Below, piece by piece: positions 8,072-17,209 of a stretch of 38,139 nucleotides of DNA. Position numbers and translations under genes: made by a program. Every line of letters begins with the position of its first letter. Positions within the stretch are counted from its first letter, which is position 1. This DNA is from Gemmatimonadaceae bacterium (GTDB lineage: Bacteria; Gemmatimonadota; Gemmatimonadetes; Gemmatimonadales; Gemmatimonadaceae), in the NCBI GenBank assembly GCA_025362635.1, contig JANYFO010000030.1, positions 1 to 38,139 on the forward strand. The letters are read 5' to 3'. The notes beneath the pieces are model-generated. The model was not told the DNA's origin, ran no database searches, and saw only the letters and a list, made by a program, of their open reading frames with translations.

Positions 8072-10666
8072 GTGCGTTTTACAACGGCACTGCCAATCGA
8101 CGACGTTCTCGGCGCGCTCACGCGCGCCTTGGCATCACACACGGCGGTGGTACTTGAAGCACCACCAGGTGCCGGGAAGACCACACGCGTTCCGTTAGCC
8201 TTACTCGACCAACCGTGGTTGCAGCAGCGGCGCATCCTAATGCTCGAACCCCGTCGCTTGGCAGCGCGTTCGGCCGCGCAGTTTATGGCGGCGACAATGA
8301 AGGACGCGGTTGGCGACACCGTCGGCTATCGCGTGCGCGGTGAAACACGTGTGTCGTCGCGCACCCGCATTGAGGTAGTCACGGAAGGCGTGCTCACGCG
8401 CATGCTTTCGACCGACCAGGCGCTAAACGACTATGGCGCGGTGCTCTTCGACGAATTTCACGAACGTTCGCTGCAAGCGGACCTGGGGCTCGCGCTGGTA
8501 CTCGAAACGCAACAGCATTTGCGCGAGGATTTGCGCATTCTTGTTATGTCGGCGACCCTCGATGGCATTGCAGTCGCACAGCTATTGGGTTCGCCCGCCA
8601 CGCCTGCCGTCGTCATTCGCAGCGAAGGCATCGCACATCCAGTCGTGACATTGTACAGGCCACCGCGCAGCGGTGATCGGATCGAGGCCACGGTAGCGCG
8701 TGTCGTGCGTGAAGCCATCGTCGCCTGCGAGGGCGATGTATTGGTGTTTCTGCCGGGCGCTGGTGAACAGCGTCGCGTGGCTGCACGACTTGCTGGTGAT
8801 ATGCTGCTCCACGATGCGTGCGCCACCGTGCATCAATTGCATGGCGCCATGCCACTCACCGCGCAGGACGCGGCAATCGCACCCGCGCCCGTCGGCACAC
8901 GAAAAATTGTGTTGACCACCAGCGTTGCCGAAACGAGTCTCACCGTTGCTGGTATTCGTGCGGTGATCGATGCCGGACTCTCGCGACTACCGCGATTTGA
9001 TGCGCGTGCAGGATTGACGCGACTGGAAACCGTGCGTGTTAGTCGCGCGTCAGCCGATCAACGTCGCGGACGCGCCGGACGTGTGGCTCCGGGGACATGC
9101 TATCGTTTATGGGATCAGCATGAAGACGCGACTCTGGTGCCACGGACGCGGCCAGAAATGCTCGATGCGGATTTATCGTCGCTCGCGCTGGAGCTGGCCG
9201 ATGCGGGCTACTACGATCCGACCGCGTTGCGGTGGATAGACGTTCCGAATGCTGGCGCGTATGCGCGTGCGTTTGAATTGCTCGCGCAGCTCGGAGCCAT
9301 CGACGCAGTCGGTCGCATCACACCGCATGGAATGCGCATGGCGATGCTCCCGCTGCAACCTCGTCTCGCGCACTTGCTGCTTGTGGCACAACAGCGCGGA
9401 CTGACACCACTTGGTGGCGACATTGCGGCACTGCTCGAAGAGCGCGATATCTTGAGCGTCTACAGTGGCGCGTTGGCCAATGGTGTAGCGCCGAGTGACT
9501 TGCGCGTACGTGTGGATGCGTTGCAGCGCGTGCATACGTCGCACGAAGTGGACGATACGTTTGCGTTCACGCTCGGCGGCGCACAAGTGAATCGTGATGC
9601 CGCGCGACGCGTGCGTCAATTGGCGAGTGAACTAACGCAACGGGTGCGCGCAACGAAGCGGACAGATGCGGTGAAAGAGGAAACGCGCACCGCGGTTGAA
9701 CATACTGGGGAATTGCTTGCGCTGGCGTTTCCTGATCGCATCGCGCACCGACGAATTGGTCGTGAACCGCGCTACTTGTTACGGAGTGGCGTTGGCGCCG
9801 CGCTTCCGCCGCACGACGCGATGCAGGACGTCGAATGGTTGGCGGTGGCGGAGCTCGACGGTGCGCCGCCCGAATACCGTATTGCGCGAGCTGCGCCAAT
9901 CACCCTCGCAGAAATTCTGGAAAACTTCGGCGAGCAGGTGGTCGGCGAACACGTGGTGGAGTGGCATGCACCGTCGCGTAGTGTTCGTGCGCGACGAAAG
10001 CGCATGTTGGGGGCGTTGGTGCTTGAGGACATCGTTGCGACTGACGCAGATGCTGCGCACGTGCAGCGCGTACTGCTCGAGGCAATTGTACGCGAGGGTG
10101 TTGCAACCCTTCCGTGGAGTGCGTTCGCTATCCAACTGCGCGCGCGCATGCTGTTTGTGCAGAGGCACGGTGATCGGTGGCCGGATGTCTCCGATGCAAC
10201 GCTTGCGGAGACGATCGCCCAGTGGCTCGGACCGCATGTACACGGGATGCGGAAGTGGTCTGAGCTTTCGGGCGTAGATTGGACGGAGGCGCTCTTGTCA
10301 CAACTTCCATGGGAGAGGCGCGCGATTTTAGACCGACTCGCACCGACGCACATAGAGGTGCCGAGCGGTTCTCGGATCGCCATTGATTACGCGAACGTCA
10401 CCGCGCCGGTACTTGCGGTCAAGCTGCAAGAAGTCTTTGGATGGACGAACACCCCGTTATTGCTTGATGGACGCGTGCCGCTCACGCTGCATTTGTTGTC
10501 GCCGGCGCAACGACCAGTCCAGGTGACGCAGGACCTCGCGGGCTTTTGGCGTACGTCCTATTTTGACGTGCGGAAAGAATTGCGCGGACGCTATCCGCGA
10601 CATCCATGGCCCGATGATCCGCTCAATGCGACCCCAACACGGCGCGCCAAGCCGCGAGGAAGTTAG
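8072..10666 (+). CDS. hrpB: ATP-dependent RNA helicase HrpB
   Basis: DEAH-box superfamily 2 helicase, 864 aa, close to the usual HrpB length of about 820-850. Walker A is APPGAGKTT with Lys36. The Walker B box is DEFH at 127-130 (HrpB proteins usually show DEFHER, as here). Motif III is MSATLDG, and motif VI is DQRRGRAGRVAPGTCYRLW. The C-terminal HrpB-specific region ends with the typical RPVQVTQDLAGFW...YFDVRKELRGRYPRHPWPDDP block. The start is GTG at 8072, 9 bp after the lipoprotein stop, so the two genes are probably cotranscribed. The cellular RNA target of HrpB is not firmly known. Confidence 0.96.
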   Translation: MRFTTALPIDDVLGALTRALASHTAVVLEAPPGAGKTTRVPLALLDQPWLQQRRILMLEPRRLAARSAAQFMAATMKDAVGDTVGYRVRGETRVSSRTRIEVVTEGVLTRMLSTDQALNDYGAVLFDEFHERSLQADLGLALVLETQQHLREDLRILVMSATLDGIAVAQLLGSPATPAVVIRSEGIAHPVVTLYRPPRSGDRIEATVARVVREAIVACEGDVLVFLPGAGEQRRVAARLAGDMLLHDACATVHQLHGAMPLTAQDAAIAPAPVGTRKIVLTTSVAETSLTVAGIRAVIDAGLSRLPRFDARAGLTRLETVRVSRASADQRRGRAGRVAPGTCYRLWDQHEDATLVPRTRPEMLDADLSSLALELADAGYYDPTALRWIDVPNAGAYARAFELLAQLGAIDAVGRITPHGMRMAMLPLQPRLAHLLLVAQQRGLTPLGGDIAALLEERDILSVYSGALANGVAPSDLRVRVDALQRVHTSHEVDDTFAFTLGGAQVNRDAARRVRQLASELTQRVRATKRTDAVKEETRTAVEHTGELLALAFPDRIAHRRIGREPRYLLRSGVGAALPPHDAMQDVEWLAVAELDGAPPEYRIARAAPITLAEILENFGEQVVGEHVVEWHAPSRSVRARRKRMLGALVLEDIVATDADAAHVQRVLLEAIVREGVATLPWSAFAIQLRARMLFVQRHGDRWPDVSDATLAETIAQWLGPHVHGMRKWSELSGVDWTEALLSQLPWERRAILDRLAPTHIEVPSGSRIAIDYANVTAPVLAVKLQEVFGWTNTPLLLDGRVPLTLHLLSPAQRPVQVTQDLAGFWRTSYFDVRKELRGRYPRHPWPDDPLNATPTRRAKPRGS

Positions 10667-10722
10667 TTTTCCAATCCCCTTGGTTTGCCCGCGTTTCTGC
10701 TCTTTGGCATGCATCATTCTCG

Positions 10723-11757
10723 ATGAATCGTTCTCGCTGGCTCATTACCGGTCTGTCATTTGCGCTGATGTTTGGCGCGTCGGTGTGGGTGGTCGCAACC
10801 AACTGGCCGACTGGTGGAATGCCAACGCTGGCGTGGAGCGCGCACGGCGCGGCGTTGCTTGCGGCCATGCTCGAAGTGATGACGCGCTCGCTCAAAATAC
10901 AAGCCTCCGCCTACGCGGTCGGATTGCCGCTGCGATTCGGAACGGCGCTGCGCGTCTGTCTTGGTGGTGATTTTGCGGCGTCAATCACGCCCGCGCGATC
11001 CGGCGCCGAGCCCGCACGATTTCTTGTGCTTGCCGAAAGCGGCATGGGCGCGGCGGGTCGCGTGTTAGTGCTGTTTCTTGAGTTGTTTCTAGAAATGTGC
11101 TCGCTGGCAATTGTGTGTCTGCTGCTTGCGTGGGCGTTCCACGGACGCGGCGCGTCGATTGGCGGACTGCTTGGACTCGTAGGTGGGTACAGTACGGCGG
11201 TGCTTGGAGCGGGCGCGATTGGATTACTGTTAGCGCGGCGCAACGCCAACGGACCACCGCCAGCGTGGGCGTCGCGTATTGGTCTTGGTGCAGCGCGCTG
11301 GCGTGGCATTCAGCGTACACTGCGCCAATTGCGCAGCTCGGTCGAGGCATTGCGCACCGCTAACCCACGGTTGATGAGCATCGCTGCGGTAGGATCAATC
11401 CTGCACGTGCTCTTCAAGGTGTCCACCTTACCGCTACTCGTGTACCTCGGCGATCGCTCTTTTCCGTTGACGATGGACTCACTCGCACCGCTCGTATTAT
11501 GGCCGCTCGCATTGTTTTACGGCGGCGTTGTTGTGCCAGCACCTGGCGGCGGCGGCTTCATTGAAGGTGCATTTGCGGCAACATTAAAAGATGCGATTCC
11601 ACCAGGCATTTTTGCGGCGACGTTGATCTGGTGGCGTTTTTATACATTCTATTTGTACATCGTTGTGGGCGGTATTGCGGCAGGTAACGCCGCGTTGCGA
11701 GCCATTCGTCGCAAAGACGACGGTGAGCAGTTATCGCAGAACGGGTCTCGCTCGTGA
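10723..11757 (+). CDS. LPG-synthase-TM / flippase-like integral membrane protein
   Basis: A 344-aa polytopic protein with about eight hydrophobic segments. GGDFAASITPARSGAEPARF, near residues 76-95, matches the conserved motif of the UPF0104/YbhN family (the transmembrane part of lysylphosphatidylglycerol synthase, also annotated as flippase-like). A second family motif, VVPAPGGGGFIEGAF, appears near residue 270. Members are thought to move or modify lipids or glycan carriers, but no substrate can be read from the sequence. The ATG at 10723 lies 56 bp after hrpB. The stop overlaps the GTG of the EamA gene (GTGA), so the two membrane proteins are translated together. Confidence 0.85.
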   Translation: MNRSRWLITGLSFALMFGASVWVVATNWPTGGMPTLAWSAHGAALLAAMLEVMTRSLKIQASAYAVGLPLRFGTALRVCLGGDFAASITPARSGAEPARFLVLAESGMGAAGRVLVLFLELFLEMCSLAIVCLLLAWAFHGRGASIGGLLGLVGGYSTAVLGAGAIGLLLARRNANGPPPAWASRIGLGAARWRGIQRTLRQLRSSVEALRTANPRLMSIAAVGSILHVLFKVSTLPLLVYLGDRSFPLTMDSLAPLVLWPLALFYGGVVVPAPGGGGFIEGAFAATLKDAIPPGIFAATLIWWRFYTFYLYIVVGGIAAGNAALRAIRRKDDGEQLSQNGSRS

Positions 11758-12701
11758 CGGACGTCGAACGTATCTCGTCAGTCGCGGTCGCACCTCGCAA
11801 GGCTACCCGCGTGCAACTTGTATTGGGCTTTGCGTGCATCTATGTGGTGTGGGGGTCGACCTACCTCGCCATTCGTTTTGGTATTGCCACCATTCCGCCG
11901 TTCATCATGGGCGCGGTGCGGTTTCTCATTGCCGGAACAGCGCTGTATGCATGGAGTCGTGCGCGCGGTGCGCCCAAACCGTCACGTGTGGAATGGCGCA
12001 ACTCCGCCATCATAGGCGCGCTCTTGCTCTTTGTCGGCAATGGCGCGGTCTCGTGGGCCGAGCAACGAGTGAGTTCTGGAATGACCTCATTGTTGGTGTC
12101 GACGGTGCCGTTGTGGGTGGTGCTCTGCGAACTGTGGGAAGGTACGAAGCCTCGTCTGCTGCAACTATTTGGCGTTGGTATTGGGCTGATGGGTGTCGCG
12201 TTGTTGGTGTTGCCGACTGACGGAAAGTTGTCCAGTGCTGCTGTTGATCCATTGGGTGCGTTGGTGTTGGCTATCGGTTCGCTCTCGTGGACCATCGGTT
12301 CGTTGTATTCACGACGTGCGGTGCTGGCCAAACCGGCGACGATCGCCATTGCGATGCAGATGTTGTTCGGTGGTGTCTTGTTGTTGGGCTTGGCCGCTCT
12401 GACCGGTGAATTTCACAATCTCAATGTGGCGAACATATCGATGCGTTCGATGTGGGCGCTGCTCTATCTGATCGTTTTTGGGTCGCTGGTCGGGTTTAGC
12501 ACGTACATGTGGTTGCTCAGCGTGGCGAGTCCAGCGGCAGTAGGTACGTACGCGTATGTGAATCCGGTTGTGGCGGTGTTGCTCGGCGTGGCATTCGCCG
12601 GCGAGCACCTTCCGCCGCAGGCGATTGTCGCAATGCTGATCATCGTGGGTGGCGTCGCCATGGTGTCGCTGGCGCCTCGATTTGCACGACTATTGACCTA
12701 A
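11754..12701 (+). CDS. EamA-family (DMT) transporter
   Basis: A 315-aa inner-membrane transporter of the drug/metabolite superfamily with two EamA repeats and about ten hydrophobic helices. YVVWGSTYLAIRFGIATIPPF near the start and SPAAVGTYAYVNPVVAVLLG in the second repeat are strong family marks, closest in feel to the YedA/RhaT-like exporters of amino acids or metabolites. It begins at a GTG within the stop of the preceding gene. No substrate can be assigned. Confidence 0.9.
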   Translation: MTDVERISSVAVAPRKATRVQLVLGFACIYVVWGSTYLAIRFGIATIPPFIMGAVRFLIAGTALYAWSRARGAPKPSRVEWRNSAIIGALLLFVGNGAVSWAEQRVSSGMTSLLVSTVPLWVVLCELWEGTKPRLLQLFGVGIGLMGVALLVLPTDGKLSSAAVDPLGALVLAIGSLSWTIGSLYSRRAVLAKPATIAIAMQMLFGGVLLLGLAALTGEFHNLNVANISMRSMWALLYLIVFGSLVGFSTYMWLLSVASPAAVGTYAYVNPVVAVLLGVAFAGEHLPPQAIVAMLIIVGGVAMVSLAPRFARLLT

Positions 12702-12778
12702 ACGAATCCCGGGGCGGAGTTGTGCGTATGGCAACATGGTGACGGGTTGCACTTCATTTATTACGCGGGGACAGCATC

Positions 12779-13141
12779 ATGCGCACGCATATCAAGATTG
12801 TCGCCATCGTGAATATTTTTTACAGCGCGATGGGTATCCTTGCGGCTGTGGCGGCGTTATTCGGCGGGATGTTTGGCGGATTGATGTCGCACGGTCTGAT
12901 AGGGTTAATGGTTGGCACGGTGAGCGGTGTTGTGGTTGCGCTGCTGATCGGCGCGCTTAGCGTGTTCGGGTTTATTGCGGGCGTCGGCTTGCTGAATTTT
13001 CGGCCGTGGGCGCGTAACGTGGTCATTTTCGTGTCGGTGCTGCGACTTTTTCGTTGGCCGATGGGTACACTCTTTGGCGGTTACTCATTGTGGGTACTGC
13101 TCAACGATGAGACGCGTCAGATGTTTAGCAATCGCGTGTAG
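12779..13141 (+). CDS. Small membrane protein, unknown function
   Basis: A 120-aa protein with about three or four hydrophobic segments (IVAIVNIFYSAMGILAAVAALF, a Gly-rich middle, FIAGVGLLNFRPWARNVVIFVSV and a C-terminal amphipathic end). The LLNFRPWAR segment is shared by many uncharacterised short bacterial membrane proteins. The ATG at 12779 is preceded by GGGGA at a suitable distance. It lies 77 bp after the EamA gene and just before a strong terminator, so it is the last gene of this transcript. Confidence 0.7.
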   Translation: MRTHIKIVAIVNIFYSAMGILAAVAALFGGMFGGLMSHGLIGLMVGTVSGVVVALLIGALSVFGFIAGVGLLNFRPWARNVVIFVSVLRLFRWPMGTLFGGYSLWVLLNDETRQMFSNRV

Positions 13142-13173
13142 GATGGCGTAGTGTGTCAGACCATGCGGTAAGT

Positions 13174-13209
13174 AACGGGGAGCATCGCAACGGCGGTGCC
13201 CCCCGTTTT
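13174..13209 (+). terminator. Rho-independent terminator
   Basis: AACGGGGAGCA pairs with TGCCCCCCGTT (11-bp arms, one A/C mismatch) across a 12-nt loop, and the second arm runs into TTTT. It sits 32 bp after the stop of the small membrane protein gene, ending the 5504-13141 transcript before the GMC oxidoreductase gene. Confidence 0.75.
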
Positions 13210-13350
13210 GTTGCTGCTGTTCGCAACCGCGTCCTGCCGTTGTTGGTTACGCCGTGCTGTTCATCCACGAATCCAATGCACAATGCAGTCATACTTCCCC
13301 GCGAGCGGCGTCGACGCTAGCCTATCTGTTGTGATGATTGTCCTGCCACC

Positions 13351-15459
13351 ATGACTGATTCGACGCCCGGCTCACCGCATCTCACGGTTGTACAACATCG
13401 CGTGATGCATGCGCTTGCGCGATGTATTCTGATCGGCGCACCGGCATCGTCAGAAACGCTCGCCGAACTTATTGCGCGATGTGACTCGCGGCTCGGCGCG
13501 CTGCCACCACATCGACGCGCGGCGTTTAGTACGGCGGTCAATGTGCTGGGTAGTCGCGTTGGCGTATTGCTGGCGATTCATCGCGCGATTCCGTTCGCTG
13601 CTTTATCGCTTTTCGAACAAACGCGTTGCTTCACGGCGTGGGGTGAATCACGCATCCCGCAATTGCGTTCTGCCTATCAAGCGGTACGTCGTCTTGTGCT
13701 GGCCGTGCACTATGCGCGCCCCGAAGTGGCTGCGGCGATTGGCTACGCTGGGCCACTGCACCTACGCGCACCACAGGTTGCGTGGAAAGGTCCACTCGCG
13801 GGCATCACAATCGACGGCGAACCTGTCGCGCGCGGCGCGCGTGCGCTCCCCGGCGTGATTGCCCCATCGCCCTTGCCGCGCGGTGTTGTGACCGCGCATT
13901 CGATGCGTAACGACATTCATCGACGCGCCGATGCCGTGGTGATCGGCAGTGGCGCCGGTGGTGCTGTCACCGCGGCACGTCTCGCCGAAGCGGGTTACGA
14001 CGTGGTCATCGTGGAAGAAGGTGGCTACTACACGAGCGCTGATTTCAACGAAGAGGAAGCGGCGTTAACTGAGCGATTGTATGCCGACGGTGCGATGCGC
14101 ACGACCGACGATCTGTCGATTGCGCTTGTCCAAGGCAATACGGTGGGTGGGTCGACGACGGTCAATTGGATGATGATGCTGCGCACACCGCCATATGTCC
14201 TTGAGCAATGGGCGCGTGAATATGGCGTATACGGGATGCAGCCAGCAGACATGGCCCCGGTGTTTGCGCGCATCGAAGCTGCAGTACATTCGCGTGTCGT
14301 CCCGAACGATGCGCACTCACCGAACAATCGTATTGTGCTCGATGGTGCGGCGGCCCTTGGTTGGCGTGCGTCGGCGGCAGCGATCAACGCGAATGGGTGT
14401 CTGCGCTGTGGATTCTGCGGCGTCGGATGTCGCCACAATGCCAAACAGTCAACGTTGGTCACGTACGTACCACGCGCGCTTGCGGCCGGAGCCACAGTAC
14501 ACGCCAATGCGCACGTCACACGCGTGGAGATTCGTGAACGTGATCGTGGCACGGGCACGGGGACGGGGACGCCACCGCTGAAGCGCATTCATGCGGTTGT
14601 GCGCGACGCACAATGGAATACGACACCACGCACGCTCACGATCGCCGCACCGTTGGTTGTGGTCGCCGGTGGAGCTATTGGAACGCCGCTCCTGTTGCAA
14701 CGCTCCGGATTCGGCGGCGGTGGCGTTGGCCACTGGCTGCGGTTGCATCCCACCACCGCGATCGTGGGTGCCTATAATCGCGAAATTGTCACGAGCACCG
14801 GCATTCCACTCACGACCATGTGCGACGAATTTATTCGCTGGAACAACAGCGACTATGGATTCTGGATTGAGTGCCCACCGATGCATCCGTCGTTCACCGC
14901 TGCTGCAAGTCCCGGGTTTGGTCAGGCGCACGCACAACAAATGCGCAGCGCGAATCAATCCGGCGTACTGATCGCGCTCACGCGGGACGGTGCAACTACG
15001 GCTCACTCGAGTGGGTCTGTCACCACGGATCGCGCGGGACGTTCGCACATTCGGTACGCACTCAGCGTGACTGATCAGGTGCGCGTGCGGGCCTCGATTC
15101 GCGCGTCGGCACGCATGCATTTGGCTGCCGGAGCGACCGAGGTCCGCACGTTTCACACAACCGCCGTGCGTATCCGTCGCGAGGCAGATCTTGCCCAGCT
15201 CGAAACAGCCTCGTTGGCACCAAATCGCGTCGGGCTCTTCTCCGCGCACGTAAATGGCACGTGCCGGATGGGCGTAAACCCACGGACGAGCGGCGCCACA
15301 CCGGAGGGCGAGCGTCACGGGGTGCGTGGTCTGTACATTGCAGACGGTTCACTGCTGCCGACCGCGTTGGGCGTCAACCCGCAGGAAACCATCATGGCCG
15401 TGACCAGCGTACTCGCCGACCGCATGGCGATTCGACATCTCGGTATTACGCGCGCGTAG
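13351..15459 (+). CDS. GMC-family oxidoreductase, long-chain fatty alcohol oxidase-like
   Basis: A 702-aa FAD-dependent alcohol oxidase/dehydrogenase. An N-terminal helical domain (residues about 1-175) ends in AAIGYAGPLH, as in fatty-alcohol oxidases. The FAD dinucleotide-binding GSGAGGAVTAARLAEAG and EEGG follow. GNTVGGSTTVNWMM is the GMC substrate-side motif. The Cys-rich CLRCGFCGVGCRHNAKQST is shared with FAO-type enzymes. The C-terminus has HVNGTCRMG and the FAD-closing GLYIADGSLLPTALGVNPQETIMA, with His/Asn as the catalytic pair. A GTGTGTGT run encoded by hexamer repeats sits in a loop. The marR gene follows after 14 bp, so the oxidase could be part of the same transcript. The true substrate is unknown. 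Confidence 0.85.
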   Translation: MTDSTPGSPHLTVVQHRVMHALARCILIGAPASSETLAELIARCDSRLGALPPHRRAAFSTAVNVLGSRVGVLLAIHRAIPFAALSLFEQTRCFTAWGESRIPQLRSAYQAVRRLVLAVHYARPEVAAAIGYAGPLHLRAPQVAWKGPLAGITIDGEPVARGARALPGVIAPSPLPRGVVTAHSMRNDIHRRADAVVIGSGAGGAVTAARLAEAGYDVVIVEEGGYYTSADFNEEEAALTERLYADGAMRTTDDLSIALVQGNTVGGSTTVNWMMMLRTPPYVLEQWAREYGVYGMQPADMAPVFARIEAAVHSRVVPNDAHSPNNRIVLDGAAALGWRASAAAINANGCLRCGFCGVGCRHNAKQSTLVTYVPRALAAGATVHANAHVTRVEIRERDRGTGTGTGTPPLKRIHAVVRDAQWNTTPRTLTIAAPLVVVAGGAIGTPLLLQRSGFGGGGVGHWLRLHPTTAIVGAYNREIVTSTGIPLTTMCDEFIRWNNSDYGFWIECPPMHPSFTAAASPGFGQAHAQQMRSANQSGVLIALTRDGATTAHSSGSVTTDRAGRSHIRYALSVTDQVRVRASIRASARMHLAAGATEVRTFHTTAVRIRREADLAQLETASLAPNRVGLFSAHVNGTCRMGVNPRTSGATPEGERHGVRGLYIADGSLLPTALGVNPQETIMAVTSVLADRMAIRHLGITRA
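14548..14571 (+). repeat. Hexamer microsatellite (GGSACG)x4 inside GMC gene
   Basis: GGCACG twice followed by GGGACG twice, in frame, encodes GTGTGTGT between the strand with VTRVEIRERD and the following strand of the FAD domain. It is in a predicted surface loop, and copy changes would stay in frame. Confidence 0.85.
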
Positions 15460-15463
15460 GTTT

Positions 15464-15469
15464 GGAGAG
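15464..15469 (+). promoter_or_regulatory. Ribosome binding site of marR
   Basis: GGAGAG ends 4 nt before the ATG at 15474. It decides the start of the regulator, rejecting the longer ORF that overlaps the oxidoreductase gene. Confidence 0.7.
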
Positions 15470-15473
15470 ACGG

Positions 15474-16043
15474 ATGAGCGGTAAGGGTGAAAAAAAGCGA
15501 CGCCGCGCACTTGATGCGTACAGTCGACTACAACGTGCCGCTGCCCTGTCTGCTGCGCGCGTTGAACACGCCGTACATCCCTTTGGTCTCTCCGCGTCGC
15601 AGTTTGGCGTGCTTGACACATTGGCCGCGCGCGGCTCCGTGCATCAGCAAGAACTGGCCGAAGCGCTTGGCCGAAGCAAAGCGCAAATGACGGCGATAAT
15701 TGATGCGCTTGAAGCACGGGCGTTAGTGCGTCGTGAACGGCACGCCACGGATCGTCGATTCATCACCATCCATCTCACGTCGGCCGGTCGCGATCTTCTC
15801 ACGGACGCGACGCCCGTTCGATCGGCCGCGATTGTCACGCTCATGTCGGAACTGAGCGGCGAGCAGCGCGCCCGTCTCGCGCGTTTGTGTCGACGATTGC
15901 TGCGAGTTCTCGATCCGAAAAATGACGAACAAGACACCGATGATGCAGACGACCCTGGAACAAGTGCCGGGACTGCAGTAGCAATCGTACCAACAACGAT
16001 CATCACGCCCTCCACCGAACTTCCTTCACCTTCGACAAATTGA
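15474..16043 (+). CDS. MarR-family transcriptional regulator
   Basis: A winged-helix regulator of 189 aa. The HTH and wing are visible as HQQELAEALGRSKAQMTAIIDALEARALVRRERHATDRRFITIHLT, a textbook MarR pattern. A C-terminal dimerisation helix (LSGEQRARLARLCRRLLRVL) follows, then an unusual acidic and Thr/Pro-rich tail of about 40 residues with no recognised domain. The ATG at 15474 has GGAGAG upstream. The ORF-track start at 15261 lies inside the GMC gene and is wrong. Its stop overlaps a possible TTG start of the aminotransferase gene, so it probably controls its own operon. The ligand is unknown. Confidence 0.9.
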   Translation: MSGKGEKKRRRALDAYSRLQRAAALSAARVEHAVHPFGLSASQFGVLDTLAARGSVHQQELAEALGRSKAQMTAIIDALEARALVRRERHATDRRFITIHLTSAGRDLLTDATPVRSAAIVTLMSELSGEQRARLARLCRRLLRVLDPKNDEQDTDDADDPGTSAGTAVAIVPTTIITPSTELPSPSTN

Positions 16044-16045
16044 TC

Positions 16046-17209
16046 ATGGCCGGACGGCACTTCCTGCAGATTCCGGGGCCAACCCCCGTACCTGATCGCC
16101 TGCTGCGCGCAATGAACCGCCAGCAAGAAGACCATCGCTCCTCCGCCTTTCCAGCACTCACGCGATCGATTCTCTCGCGATTGCCGCAGATTATCAATCA
16201 AACAAACGGCCAGTGTTTCGTTTTCCCCGCCTCGGGCTCGGCGATGTGGGAAGCATCACTAGTGAATACGCTCGATTCTGGCGCGCGACTGTTGGCCGTA
16301 CGGTTTGGGCAGTTCTCGCACCTGTACATCCAGACGGCGCGTGCACTTGGGTTTTCGGTTGACGTGATTGAAGTGCCGTGGGGTGAAGCGGCGCCCACGG
16401 ACAAAATTGAAGCAGCACTCCGTGCGGACACCGCACATGCGTATCAAGGATTGCTGCTCGTACATAACGAAACGGCGACCGGCGTGACGAATGATGTTGG
16501 TGCAGTGCGCGCGGCGATGGACCGCGCAAAACATCCCGCACTGCTGTACGTGGACGGGGTGAGCTCGATCGCGAGTCTTGAATTTCAGTTCGATCAATGG
16601 GGCGTTGACCTCGCGATCACCGGTTCGCAAAAGGGATTTATGCTCCCGGGTGGACTTGGCATTCTGGCTGTGAGTGCGAAGGCACTGACGCGCGTCGCGA
16701 CTGCGACATCGTCGCGTGCATACTTTGATCTTCGTCCGATGCGCGAACAAAACGAGCGCGGCTATTTTCCATCAACGCCCGCCATTTCTCTCTTGTTTGG
16801 CCTCGACGAATCGCTCACGATGTTGCTAGAAGAAGGGATGCCGGCGGTCGCCGCGCGCCATCGACGACTCGCGACTGGCGTGCGCGCAGCCGTGACGCAG
16901 TGGGGACTCGCACAGTGTGCGCGTCGTCCGGAGATCGCGTCAAATACGCTCACCGCGGTCATGGTGCCGGACGGCATCGACTCGGCACGCATCGTCGATA
17001 TCGCCTTTCGTCGGTACGACATTTCCCTCGGCGCCGGACTCGGCGAAATTGCGGGCAAAGTCTTTCGCATCGGGCATTTGGGTGACACAAACGCGCTCAC
17101 GCTTGCGGGCGCGTTAGCGGGTGTCGAAATGGCGCTGCTCGATGCCGGCGTGCCACTGACACTGGGTGAAGGCGTTGGTGCCGCGCTCGCTCATTGGCGC
17201 GTCGCGTGA
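16046..17209 (+). CDS. Serine-glyoxylate / alanine-glyoxylate aminotransferase
   Basis: PLP-dependent class V aminotransferase (387 aa from the ATG at 16046; a TTG two codons earlier overlaps the marR stop). The N-terminal FLQIPGPTPVPDRLLRAM is the family signature. The middle has HNETATGV and YVDGVSS, whose Asp binds the pyridine nitrogen. ITGSQKGFMLPGG carries the Schiff-base Lys196. The C-terminal FRIGHLGD supplies the carboxylate-binding Arg. It should transfer the amino group of serine (or alanine) to glyoxylate, giving hydroxypyruvate (or pyruvate) and glycine. The next gene encodes an enzyme that would reduce hydroxypyruvate, which favours the serine-glyoxylate assignment. Confidence 0.9.
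   Translation: MAGRHFLQIPGPTPVPDRLLRAMNRQQEDHRSSAFPALTRSILSRLPQIINQTNGQCFVFPASGSAMWEASLVNTLDSGARLLAVRFGQFSHLYIQTARALGFSVDVIEVPWGEAAPTDKIEAALRADTAHAYQGLLLVHNETATGVTNDVGAVRAAMDRAKHPALLYVDGVSSIASLEFQFDQWGVDLAITGSQKGFMLPGGLGILAVSAKALTRVATATSSRAYFDLRPMREQNERGYFPSTPAISLLFGLDESLTMLLEEGMPAVAARHRRLATGVRAAVTQWGLAQCARRPEIASNTLTAVMVPDGIDSARIVDIAFRRYDISLGAGLGEIAGKVFRIGHLGDTNALTLAGALAGVEMALLDAGVPLTLGEGVGAALAHWRVA

Noticed and set aside
14449-15318. 289-aa minus-strand ORF inside the GMC gene
   Set aside because: It is antisense to conserved FAD and substrate motifs and has a Cys/Arg-rich chance composition.
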